DNA from: Myxococcales bacterium
GTDB taxonomy: Bacteria > Myxococcota_A > UBA9042
Direction of reading: 5' to 3'
NCBI GenBank assembly: GCA_947491025.1
Contig: CANLIC010000001.1
Location: forward strand, 62,001 to 126,000
DNA: 64,000 nt
In this document: positions 43,223 to 51,995 of the stretch, piece by piece
Layout: each line of letters begins with the position of its first letter
How positions within the stretch are numbered: position 1 is the first letter of the stretch
Position numbers and translations under genes: made by a program
Notes under the pieces: generated by a model
What the model saw: the letters and a program-made list of their open reading frames with translations, nothing else
Databases searched by the model: none
What the model was told of the DNA's origin: nothing

Positions 43223-44992
43223 TCAGCTCTTGGTGAAGACGTAGGACTGGGTGAAGCTCTGCGGCGTCGTCAGGATTGGAAGGCCGCGGATGTTCTCGAA
43301 CTTGCTCTTGATGCAGTCCGCAAACTCACCGTCGGCGCCCAGAACGCTGACTTCCGTGATCGTGCCGGCAGTGCCCACGGTGAAGCGAACCGTCGCCTTG
43401 CCAGAGAGGCTTGGGTTGCCACGCAGCGCGTTCTCGTAGCATCGCTGTACGGCCGAGTTCTTGCGCGAGATGACCTTGCCGACCTCGGCGCTGGCGGCGC
43501 CGCCGGAGAGCTTGCCGGGATTGAGGCTGATCACGACGCGCTTCTCGAAGCGCTCTTGTGCCACGACCTTGGTCGCATCGGAGTCGCGCTTGAAGCCCCC
43601 GGCCGCGCCGCCCTCGACCCTCTCGACGGTACCGCCGGAGCCACCGCCGCCGCCGGCGAGCTGCAGGGTCCCGCCGCCCGGTCCAGCCTGGTCGCCGTTG
43701 TTGCTTCCGAAGGTGCTGCCGACAACCGAGGCCTCTTCGCCCTCATCGGCCTCGCCGAAGAGCTTGGTGCTGGCGCCCTGTGAGCCCAAGGCGCCGAGGA
43801 TCGACTTCTGCTGGACGGCTGCCACCACCGCCTGCTTGCGCTGCGACGGATCGACGGTCTGCCCGGTCGACTGCGGCTTCTCGGGCTGCTTGCGCTTGTC
43901 CGGCTTCTTCTCCTTCTCGATCTCTTTTTCCTCAGCCTTCTTGGCCTCATCGCTCTTGATGTCGACGACGGGCTTGTCGGGCTCCGGCTCTTCCTTGTCC
44001 TCGATCAGGACCTCGTACGTCGTCGCCATGTGCGCTTCTTCGAGCTGCTGGCGCTTGATGTACTGGCCGGTCGTCCGATAGAAGATCACCGCCTGGCCGA
44101 CCAGCGAGCCGATGACCAGCAGCGACACGAAGAACGAGATGCTCCAGACCGGGTCGTTGACCAGCGGCTGAACGATCTGCCCGAACAGCGACTTACGCGG
44201 CATCACCGGCACGGTGATGGTCTGGCGCACGACCTGGAAGAGGACGGTGTACGGCCCGAGCGAGGCACGGCCGCGGGTCTTGAGGCCGATCGAGAGCTCG
44301 ACGCCTTCCGCGGTGGCGCGGGCGATGCCCTTGCGGATCGCCTCCGCTTCGTCCAACGGCGCGCCGTCGGTCGCAAGCCGCAGGTTGCAGCCTTTGGGCA
44401 GGCGTGCCTGGACGCGGCCGTCCTTCTCGACCGTGAAAGTCGCAGAGCCGCCTTGGTAGTCGGTGCTCGGCAGCACCAGCTCGTCGGTTTTGCCACCACC
44501 GACGCCCACGACCTCGCCGGGCTTGAACACGCGATCGGTCAACAGGCGCGAGTCATAGACGAGGCCGATGCGCAGCACCGTCTCTTCATGCGTGACGGTC
44601 GGCACCGAGTCGCCGCGGACGAACTGGAACATCAAGATCGCATCGCCGACGGCGAGCGAGCCGCCCGTGAACGCCTCGACCGGAACCAGCCGCTGGCCCT
44701 TGACCTCGATCACATCGCCGCGGCTGACGCCTTGGCTGCCGGCGGGGCCGCCACGCAGGTTGACCGACGCCGAAGGATCGGCGGGCAGCACGAGGTGGTA
44801 GGCGTCCTTGTGCAGCACTGCCAGCTGGATGCTTGCAGGGAAGTTTGCGTGGTCTTTCGCATTTACGGCGACGGTGCAGTCAGGTCGCGTCCCGACGGTG
44901 ATGTCGGAGCGGCGGCTGAGCACGCGCTCGGCCAAGATCTGGCCGCGAAAAACGACGCCGACGCGCAGTACACGGTTGGTGTCGAGCCCCAT
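43223..44992 (-). CDS. FHA-like/AgmX-PglI C-terminal-domain membrane protein (paralog 1)
   Basis: 589 residues from the ATG at 44992 (AGGGAG 11 bp upstream). Two FHA-like beta-sandwich repeats (about 8-125 and 138-258) lack the canonical Ser-Arg-x-x-His set. One membrane helix at about 283-305, then a Lys/Glu/Pro-rich and Gly-rich periplasmic linker, and a C-terminal AgmX/PglI (TonB-like) domain at about 500-589 with RKNSAVQRCYENALRG and C560. In Myxococcus, AgmX-type proteins belong to gliding-motility/surface machinery. A Gly-rich stretch lies at 437-466. Tandem paralog at 45850; the role here is inferred only. Confidence 0.85.
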   Translation of the reverse strand: MGLDTNRVLRVGVVFRGQILAERVLSRRSDITVGTRPDCTVAVNAKDHANFPASIQLAVLHKDAYHLVLPADPSASVNLRGGPAGSQGVSRGDVIEVKGQRLVPVEAFTGGSLAVGDAILMFQFVRGDSVPTVTHEETVLRIGLVYDSRLLTDRVFKPGEVVGVGGGKTDELVLPSTDYQGGSATFTVEKDGRVQARLPKGCNLRLATDGAPLDEAEAIRKGIARATAEGVELSIGLKTRGRASLGPYTVLFQVVRQTITVPVMPRKSLFGQIVQPLVNDPVWSISFFVSLLVIGSLVGQAVIFYRTTGQYIKRQQLEEAHMATTYEVLIEDKEEPEPDKPVVDIKSDEAKKAEEKEIEKEKKPDKRKQPEKPQSTGQTVDPSQRKQAVVAAVQQKSILGALGSQGASTKLFGEADEGEEASVVGSTFGSNNGDQAGPGGGTLQLAGGGGGSGGTVERVEGGAAGGFKRDSDATKVVAQERFEKRVVISLNPGKLSGGAASAEVGKVISRKNSAVQRCYENALRGNPSLSGKATVRFTVGTAGTITEVSVLGADGEFADCIKSKFENIRGLPILTTPQSFTQSYVFTKS

Positions 44993-45849
44993 CGTCCGCG
45001 CTCCCTTGGCTCCGTCGGCTCGACCCGGTTCCTACTCGGACCCGGCGCCAATTCCGTGGCTTGCAGCACACGGCGGGCGCAGATCGTAGTCTGCCCCGCT
45101 GCGGCGGTCAATGCACGCTAGCCGCGTGCAGTCGGCCGCCGATCGCGTTCCTACCCGATCTGAGCCTTGATCGGGAAGTAGCCTGCCCCACCCTGCACAC
45201 GGAAATTCACGTCATGCGGTGGACCCTCCGCCGCTGTGGAGCATGGACGCACGGTGGAGGAAGGAGATCTAAACACCGTCGCGCCGCGCTGAGGCGGTGG
45301 CAGGACGATCGTGAGCTGTGGCGACGATAGGGCACGGTCGGTGGATGGAGCTGGGCCAGGCGGCTGCGGCGCCTCGCGCCACGCCCCACGGACAACGCGC
45401 TGGGCGCCACGCGCCACGCGCCAGGGGAGCTCAAAACGCCCCCGACATGGGCCCCGACGGCTGCGACTCGGCGACCGGGCGCCCTGTGATGCGCCGCCGA
45501 CGCGACGCCCGCCCTCGCGTCAGCGGGGCGACCCTGCGTCCGCGATGTGCCGGCGGCAGGCGACGGAGACGGGGCGCCAGCACCCGGCGGATCGCGACCG
45601 CGTGCCCGAGAGACGGAGCCGGAGCGACCCAAAATGGCCGCCATGCGCCATGGAGTTGATGCCAGGCGACCTGGCCGCTTGCGCCAGTGCGCGCCGGGAC
45701 TGAGCCAGTGGCCACGCTGGTGCAGCGAGCTGCAGCGGATGGTGGCATGTCGCGGGGAGGTGGCAGCGGCAAGGCTACGCGCGATCGGGGTGACGAGGAC
45801 CGCTAGACGCGCGGCTCCCTGCCCATGGGCCCAGAGGCCTGACCCGCTC
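44993..45849 (+). other. Long non-coding gap between AgmX-like paralogs
   Basis: 857 bp. The only recognisable feature is the promoter at 45083-45111. From 45112 to 45849, no frame has coding-like composition, and candidate proteins are Arg/Ser/Ala-rich shadow sequence. It could be a remnant of a lost gene, a regulatory region or an unrecognised RNA. Confidence 0.55.
45083..45111 (-). promoter_or_regulatory. Sigma-70-like promoter for AgmX-like paralog 1
   Basis: Minus-strand TTGACC (45111-45106), 17-bp spacer, TACGAT (45088-45083). Transcript start near 45076, leader about 84 nt. Confidence 0.6.
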
Positions 45850-47616
45850 TCAGCTCTTGGTGAAGACGTAGCCCTGCGTGAAGCTCTGCTGCGACGCGAG
45901 GATTGGCAAGCCACGGATATTCATGAACTTGCTCTTGATGCAGTCGGCGAACTCGCCCGAGGCGCCCGAGACGGTGACCGACGTGATCGTGCCTGCGGTG
46001 CCGACGACGAACGACACATTGACCTTGCCGGAGAGGTTCGGGTCGCCGCGTAGGCCGTTCTCGTAGCAGCGCTGCACGGCGGAATTCTTGCGGCCGATGA
46101 TCTTGCCGATCTCGCTCTTGGCCTCGCCGGAGCCGCCCATCGCGCCCAACGATACGGAGACTTTCACGCCGATTTCCTTCTTTTCCGGCGCAACGGCTTT
46201 GGCGACCGCGGTGTCGCGCTTGAAGCCGCCGCCGCCGCCGCCCTTGACCTTCTCGACCGTGCCGCCGCCGCCGCCGCCACCCGCGAGGTTGAGGCCGCCC
46301 TTGCCCGGACCTGTGCCCTCGCCTTCGCCAGAGGAGCCGAAGGCGCGGTTGGCGACTACGTCACCTTCTTCACCCTCTGCGGCGTCGCCGAAGAGCTTGC
46401 TGGCGGCGCCGCCAGCGCCGAGGGCTCCCAGGACGGTCTTTTCCTGCACCGCCGCGACCACCGCCTTCTTCTGCTCGGTCGGGTCGATGGTCTTGCCAGT
46501 GGACTCAGGCTTCGGCTGATCGACCGGCGGCGCCTTGTCGGGCTTGTCGGCCTTGTCGGGCTTGGCCTTCTCCTCGGGCTTCGGGGCCTGGATTTCGGGC
46601 TGATCCGACGGGACCTCGGGTTCGGGCTCCTCAGGAATGATCTCCTTCTTCTCATCGATGATGACTTCGTAGGTGTCTTTGATCGCCTCTTCTTGCTTGG
46701 CCTGCGAGAGGTACTGGCCGGCGCTCTCTTGGTAGATCTTGGCCTGAATGACCACGCCGAGACCGACCAGGGCCGAGATGCCGAAGCACGTCGTCCACAC
46801 CACGTCCTGCAGGAACATGGCCACGAAGCGCTGGCCGAAGCTCTTGCGGTCCATCTGCGGCACGACCACGCGCTGCCGAACGACCTGGAAAAGCACCGTG
46901 TACGGCCCGAGAGAGGCGCGGCCGCGGGTGCCGAGCGTCAGGTGGCAAATGACGTTGCCGGCTTCCTCCCGCGCCTTGCCCTTGGCCATCAGCTCCTTGA
47001 GATCGCGGGGCGCGTCGTCCTGCACGGCGACGCGGACCTTGACGTCCTTGGGCGTGAGCAGCGTGACCGAACCGTCTTTGTTGTTCGAGAACTTGATGGA
47101 CGGGCCGGTGTAGTCGATCTGGTCGAGCACGACCGTGTCCGCGTTGCTGCCGCCGACCGAGACCTGCTTCTCGTCCGGGAAGATCTTGTCGGAGATCAAG
47201 CGATCATCGAACACCAGGCCGATGCGCAGCACGGTGCGCTCGTGGGTGATCGACTGCTGAACGTAGCCCTTGACGAACTGGAACATGATCGTGACGTCAC
47301 CGACGACGATCGAGCCGCCCGCGGCATCCTCGACGGGGACGCAGCGCTTGCCGCGGACCTGCTGGACGTTGCTCAACGCCGCGCCGCGGAGGTTGACGCG
47401 TGCGGTGGGGTCGCTGGGGACGACGAGGTTGTACTTGTCGCCCTCGCAGTACAGGACGTCGATGTGGTCGGGGAAGTCGGGGTAGTCTTTGGCGGAAAAC
47501 TGGATCGTCGAGCCGGCGCGCAGACCGATCGAGACGTCGATGCGACGATCGATGATCTCCTCGTGGACGATGCTGCCTCGGTAGACGATGCCCAGACGTA
47601 CGTTCCGGTTGCTCAT
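45850..47616 (-). CDS. FHA-like/AgmX-PglI C-terminal-domain membrane protein (paralog 2)
   Basis: 588 residues from the ATG at 47616 (GAGG 8 bp upstream). Same architecture as the gene at 43223: two FHA-like repeats, membrane helix near 283-303 (TTCFGISALVGLGVVIQAKI), Glu/Pro/Lys linker with STGKTIDPTEQKKAVVAAVQ, Gly-rich stretch, and C-terminal AgmX/PglI domain (RKNSAVQRCYENGLRGDPN). The two are clearly paralogs, strongest in TRGRASLGPYTVLFQVVRQ and in the C-terminus. Its FHA-like part also lacks the phosphothreonine-binding residues. Transcribed from its own promoter. Confidence 0.85.
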   Translation of the reverse strand: MSNRNVRLGIVYRGSIVHEEIIDRRIDVSIGLRAGSTIQFSAKDYPDFPDHIDVLYCEGDKYNLVVPSDPTARVNLRGAALSNVQQVRGKRCVPVEDAAGGSIVVGDVTIMFQFVKGYVQQSITHERTVLRIGLVFDDRLISDKIFPDEKQVSVGGSNADTVVLDQIDYTGPSIKFSNNKDGSVTLLTPKDVKVRVAVQDDAPRDLKELMAKGKAREEAGNVICHLTLGTRGRASLGPYTVLFQVVRQRVVVPQMDRKSFGQRFVAMFLQDVVWTTCFGISALVGLGVVIQAKIYQESAGQYLSQAKQEEAIKDTYEVIIDEKKEIIPEEPEPEVPSDQPEIQAPKPEEKAKPDKADKPDKAPPVDQPKPESTGKTIDPTEQKKAVVAAVQEKTVLGALGAGGAASKLFGDAAEGEEGDVVANRAFGSSGEGEGTGPGKGGLNLAGGGGGGGTVEKVKGGGGGGFKRDTAVAKAVAPEKKEIGVKVSVSLGAMGGSGEAKSEIGKIIGRKNSAVQRCYENGLRGDPNLSGKVNVSFVVGTAGTITSVTVSGASGEFADCIKSKFMNIRGLPILASQQSFTQGYVFTKS

Positions 47617-47884
47617 GCGTTTCGCCTCGAGTGGTTGCGCTGGCTAGCCACGTTCAATTCGCCCAGGACGCTTGGACGGAGAGGTTCGGTCGATGGACCG
47701 GTCAGGTGCTGCGTCGCGACCCGCTGTCGCTGACCCTACGCAGCTTCCGTCATCCTTCGACGCACGGCGAGGGAGCACGATCTGCCCTCGTCCGCTACGC
47801 CAGCCCAACCGTCCCCCGCGGCCCACTGTCCGCGTTTCGAGCCGGCGCTCTGCGTCCTGGCTCAGGTCGGCGCCCACGCGCTGG

Positions 47885-47914
47885 AGCGTAGGCGATGGTG
47901 AAGATCGGTGTCAA
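47885..47914 (-). promoter_or_regulatory. Sigma-70-like promoter for AgmX-like paralog 2
   Basis: Minus-strand TTGACA (47914-47909, perfect), 18-bp spacer, TACGCT (47890-47885). Transcript start near 47878 gives a long 5' leader of about 260 nt. Confidence 0.5.
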
Positions 47915-47959
47915 TCGAGGGGGCCACCCATTGCGAGGGTCGCAGCAAGGGGAAGCGAC

Positions 47960-47988
47960 TTGGCACACCGCCAGCCGGCCGCTACACT
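47960..47988 (+). promoter_or_regulatory. Sigma-70-like promoter for the pseudo-CHAT lipoprotein operon
   Basis: TTGGCA (47960-47965), 17-bp spacer, TACACT (47983-47988). Transcript start near 47995; leader about 120 nt. Confidence 0.55.
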
Positions 47989-48113
47989 CCGCCGGCCTGC
48001 GGGTGCCCCGAGCGCGCCTTGCGGCGTCCTTCGGGGCGGGTCCTGGCGGCGACACTGGCACCGGTCCGACGTCCGGAGACGGGTCGGGCGACAGCGCTCC
48101 GAGCGAGGCTGAA

Positions 48114-49931
48114 GTGGGCGATTCGATGCGGGTCCAGCGAAGCGGGTGGCCACATGACCCGGCGGGGCTGGGCCTCGCATTCGGCGCGTCGTCAAGGACC
48201 TTTGGTTTCGGGCTGTTCTGCCTTACGGCGGCGCTCGCTGGGTGCAGCGATGGCGACGGCGACGACGGCGGGAAGACGCCCAAAGCGCCGACCCGCACGG
48301 TCCAGAGCGCGCTCGATGCGGCGGCCTGGCAGTCCGAGCTGGCCGGCGATCCCGAGCTCAAGACCCTCGCCGACGGCGCCAAAGTCGATGGGCGGGAGTG
48401 GCTGGCGGCTGGCGTCATCGAGGACGCGTCGGGCGGCCGTACGGTGTGGGCGGACTACGCGCCGCCCGAGGACCTGGAGAGGCAGCAGGCCTTGGCAGTG
48501 GTGCGAATCTGCGCCACGCCCAGCAGCTGCGTGCGTGCGCGCGGGACGCACACGGCCGCCAGCGCGCGCCTGACGGACGCCGGCGGCGTCGACGTCGCGG
48601 CCTGGAGCGTCGGGGCTCCTGCCCTCGGCAAGCGCTTGCTGGAGCACAACCTGCAGAAAGGCGCGACGGTGCTGACCGGCGCGGCGCTCGACCGCAAGAA
48701 TCCCGTCGATCCGGCGATGCTGCAGCTCGATGAGACGCGGGTGGCCTGGGGCAAGCGCGTGCTGCTGATCTTGTCCGCCTACGGCCCTGAGGTTGGCTTC
48801 GACACCGACCCCATCGCCGAGGCCGTCGATGCCAGCGGCGTGTTCGACGCCATCGAGGTCATCCACTACGCAAGGCGGAGCGACCTGCTGGCGCGGCTGC
48901 CAGCGCTGACGCCGCTCGACGTGGTGGTCTGGATCGGCGCTGGCGTTATCGACACCTTCAGCGACGGCAAGCCGGCCAAGAGCATCGGCATGACCTTGTC
49001 GCGCGGCGTGCTGGGCGACGAACTGGTGCACCGCGACTCCTTTGTGGTCCCGGGTGGCAAGCTCTTCGACCAGGCGCCCCTCGGCGGACCTGGGCTGACG
49101 ATTCTGGCTGGGGCGGACTCTTTGACGAGCGACCACATGAGCCAGACCGGGCTCTTGGCGCAGGCCGTCGCCGAGATGCCGCTGCGGGCCGTCGTCGGCT
49201 TCGCCGGGCCCCTGGACGTCGCATCGGCTCAAGCGGGTGTGGCGACGCTGCTGAAGCGCCTGACGGGCGGTGACACGCTGGAGGCTGCGGTGGCCGCCAC
49301 CGACGCCGCCGCGACCGCCGGGCACGCCGGCAAAGCAGTGATCGCCACGCAGGCGACCATGGACAAGACCCAGATGGGCCAGTGGCGGCTTCCACCGACG
49401 TCGGCGAAATTCTGGGCGGGCGCGACCTCGAGCGGGTTGGCCTCGAAGGCGACGCTCAAGCTCTTCATCAAGATCTCGCCTAAGTGCGTTGAGCCGGTCA
49501 GCGGGGCGTGCGACGAGGCGTCCTTCAAGGCGGGAAAGCCGGTGGCTTCGACGGACCTGACCGCTTCGACCGCCACCTTTGACTGTCAGGCGACCATCGC
49601 CGGGCCGTGGTTCGAGTGCACCACCAAGAACGATGCGACCGGCGCCGACTTCCAGGTCCGCGGCGTGCTGCGCGGACGCGAAGCAGGCGCCAGCCTGGCG
49701 TTGGTGCTCCGCGGATCGGCCGACAAGAAAGTGCGCGACATCGCGGTCATCGGGGCCGGCGTCGTCGAGTCTGCGGACAGCGGCGGCGGCGGGCTGACGC
49801 TGCGGTTCGGCGGAACGGCGGCGGCCAGTCTGTACCTCGACGCCGACAACCGGTGCTGTGCGGCGGTGTCGCCGCTTCTGGTCGGCCAGAAGGCGACCGA
49901 GCAGATTAGCAGCCTCAAGATCTTGCCGTAG
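48114..49931 (+). CDS. Lipoprotein with degenerate CHAT/caspase-like domain
   Basis: 605 residues from the GTG at 48114, with AGG 5 bp upstream; ATG at 48126 is the alternative. Signal ([15 protein letters not shown]) gives a lipoprotein. Residues about 220-410 follow the CHAT/caspase-like order. The GHG-equivalent is WIGAGV (A276), and the SAC-E/D-S-equivalent is LAGADS (A334). Then [16 protein letters not shown] and [20 protein letters not shown] parallel the final helices of CHAT domains. Both catalytic residues (His and Cys) appear replaced by Ala, so it would be a pseudopeptidase. The C-terminus has a Cys-containing beta region (C462, C469 and others). It is followed 34 bp later by ribH, maybe in one transcript. 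The fold assignment is by eye. Confidence 0.6.
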   Translation: MGDSMRVQRSGWPHDPAGLGLAFGASSRTFGFGLFCLTAALAGCSDGDGDDGGKTPKAPTRTVQSALDAAAWQSELAGDPELKTLADGAKVDGREWLAAGVIEDASGGRTVWADYAPPEDLERQQALAVVRICATPSSCVRARGTHTAASARLTDAGGVDVAAWSVGAPALGKRLLEHNLQKGATVLTGAALDRKNPVDPAMLQLDETRVAWGKRVLLILSAYGPEVGFDTDPIAEAVDASGVFDAIEVIHYARRSDLLARLPALTPLDVVVWIGAGVIDTFSDGKPAKSIGMTLSRGVLGDELVHRDSFVVPGGKLFDQAPLGGPGLTILAGADSLTSDHMSQTGLLAQAVAEMPLRAVVGFAGPLDVASAQAGVATLLKRLTGGDTLEAAVAATDAAATAGHAGKAVIATQATMDKTQMGQWRLPPTSAKFWAGATSSGLASKATLKLFIKISPKCVEPVSGACDEASFKAGKPVASTDLTASTATFDCQATIAGPWFECTTKNDATGADFQVRGVLRGREAGASLALVLRGSADKKVRDIAVIGAGVVESADSGGGGLTLRFGGTAAASLYLDADNRCCAAVSPLLVGQKATEQISSLKILP

Positions 49932-49965
49932 GGGCGCCCGGCGCGAGCCGGCGAAGGACAGGTGC

Positions 49966-50445
<480 letters not shown>

Positions 50446-50464
50446 CCGGACGCGGGGTACGACG

Positions 50465-51091
50465 ATGGGGACCAGGCGGCGCGCTCGCGAGTGCGCCTTG
50501 CAGATCTTGTACGGCATCGACTGGTCGGCCCAAGAGCCCGGGCTGGCGTGCGAGCTGTTTTGGGAGGCCTTTGCCGGCGAGCGGCCGGCAGCCTATGACG
50601 ACGTACGGCGTGCGTGCGACACTTTGGTGGAGGGCGTCATCGGAATGCGCGCGGCCATCGATGCCGAGCTGATCGCGGCCAGCCACAACTGGAAGCTCGA
50701 TCGCATGAGCGTGGTCGACCGCAACATCCTGCGCATCGGCACCTATGAGCTCCTCTGGCTGGAGGACGTGCCGCGCAAGGTGGTGCTCAACGAGGCCATC
50801 GAGATCGCCAAGAAATACGGGAATTTGGAGTCAAGCTCTTTCGTCAACGGCGTTCTGCACCAGATCTCGCTGCGCAAGCCGGATGCGGAACGAACGCGGC
50901 CGGCAAAGCGCAAGGGTCCTGCGGCGGCGGCGGCGGCCGCGGCGGCCGCGGCGGCGGCGGCGGCGACTGAGGCACCAGGCGCTGACGCTGCCAAGTCGGC
51001 GGCCGGCCAGGCCCCAACGGGGCGGCAGACGGAAGCCACAACGGTCGTCCTCGGCGGCCGGGCGCGTCACGCGGAGCGCAGGGCGCCGTGA
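50465..51091 (+). CDS. nusB: Transcription antitermination factor NusB, with polyalanine tail
   Basis: 208 residues from the ATG at 50465 (GGGG 8 bp upstream). NusB proper is residues 1-140: TRRRARECALQILYGID, WKLDRMSVVDRNILRIGTYE and KKYGNLESSSFVNGVLHQIS. A 65-residue tail follows with a run of 15 alanines, unlike the usual ~140-residue protein. NusB binds boxA RNA with NusE for rRNA antitermination. The stop overlaps the next GTG (GTGA). Confidence 0.95.
   Translation: MGTRRRARECALQILYGIDWSAQEPGLACELFWEAFAGERPAAYDDVRRACDTLVEGVIGMRAAIDAELIAASHNWKLDRMSVVDRNILRIGTYELLWLEDVPRKVVLNEAIEIAKKYGNLESSSFVNGVLHQISLRKPDAERTRPAKRKGPAAAAAAAAAAAAAAATEAPGADAAKSAAGQAPTGRQTEATTVVLGGRARHAERRAP
50921..50965 (+). 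repeat. GCG/GCC trinucleotide run encoding 15 alanines
   Basis: Fifteen consecutive Ala codons, thirteen GCG and two GCC, in the nusB tail. Length change by slippage would stay in frame. Confidence 0.9.
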
Positions 51092-51777
51092 ACGTTCAGT
51101 TCGCCGAGCCAACCCTTGAATCGCTCGACGCGTTGCAGTCCGAGTGCCTCGTCTTGACTTCTTTTGTCGACGACAGACCGCTGCGCGGCCTGGCAGGGCA
51201 CGTCGATTGGCGGCTCTGCGGACGGCTCTCCGGGTACATGCAGGCGGACTTCGTCGACCTGGAGCTCGGCCGGGCGCTGCTGCTGCCGCTGCCGGGGGAG
51301 CGCATCCCGCAGCGCCTCTTGTTGCTCGTGGGCATGGGGCGGCGCGCGGAGTTCGACGGGTCGCGTTTCGACGCCGTCTGCGCCGCGACGTTTCGCCACC
51401 TGGCCGGCCTCCATCAGCGCTCGGTGGCGATGGCGCTGCCGGGCCGCATCGGCCTTGACGTCGCGCTGCGAGGCGCGATCTCCGGCCTCGGCCAGGCCCT
51501 GGCGAACCACCTGCCGCCGGAGTCGATTCTGGCGCTGCAGCTGACCCTGCTGGAGCCGACGGAGGTCCAACGCGAGCTCGGGGAGCCGATGCGGTCGCTG
51601 ACGCGTCGGCTCGATGACCACGCGCGGTCGATGCTCGGGATGGAAGCCGACGCCCCAGTGCCGGCGCCCGACGCCTCAGAGCGGCCGACCGCGGATCAAG
51701 CGTCGCGCGACTGGCGGCGGGGCCTGGTGCGACTGCCTCCAGCGGAGCCAAGCGAGGGGCTTGCCGGCGAGCTCTAG
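51088..51777 (+). CDS. M17-peptidase N-terminal-domain protein
   Basis: 229 residues from the GTG at 51088, which overlaps the nusB stop. The sequence matches the macro-like N-terminal domain of leucyl aminopeptidases (M17): LESLDALQSECLVLTSFVDD, RPLRGLAGHVDWRLCGRLS, ALLLPLPGERIPQRLLLLVG and RFDAVCAATFRHLAGL. The catalytic metallo-peptidase half is absent. Stand-alone copies are known in Myxococcota genomes; role unknown, possibly ADP-ribose or nucleotide binding. Last gene of the operon. Confidence 0.8.
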   Translation: MNVQFAEPTLESLDALQSECLVLTSFVDDRPLRGLAGHVDWRLCGRLSGYMQADFVDLELGRALLLPLPGERIPQRLLLLVGMGRRAEFDGSRFDAVCAATFRHLAGLHQRSVAMALPGRIGLDVALRGAISGLGQALANHLPPESILALQLTLLEPTEVQRELGEPMRSLTRRLDDHARSMLGMEADAPVPAPDASERPTADQASRDWRRGLVRLPPAEPSEGLAGEL

Positions 51778-51995
51778 GGCGAGAGAGCCAAGGCCGATGG
51801 GACGACGACCCACGTCGGGCAGAGTCGGCTGGCTTCGACTCATGCCGGCAGCTCCGGATTGCGGGACGGTGCCGACCGCGTCGGGCGAGGCAAGACGCGA
51901 AGGCCCACGAATGGCGCTGCGCTGTCAGTGCCCGTCGGCGCCGCGGAAGGCGTCGCAGACAGGTTGAAACCCAAGCGAATTCGCCGGATGGGGTA

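Larger units (their letters stand above)
47617..48113 (+). other. Divergent intergenic region with two promoters
   Basis: 497 bp. It carries a promoter for each side (47885-47914 minus, 47960-47988 plus), about 45 bp apart. The minus-side leader is about 260 nt. No gene is supported here. Confidence 0.6.

Noticed and set aside
45207-45914. 235-residue minus-strand open frame in the gap between AgmX-like paralogs
   Set aside because: It starts within paralog 2 and is Arg/Ser/Ala-rich with no motif; I judge the gap non-coding.
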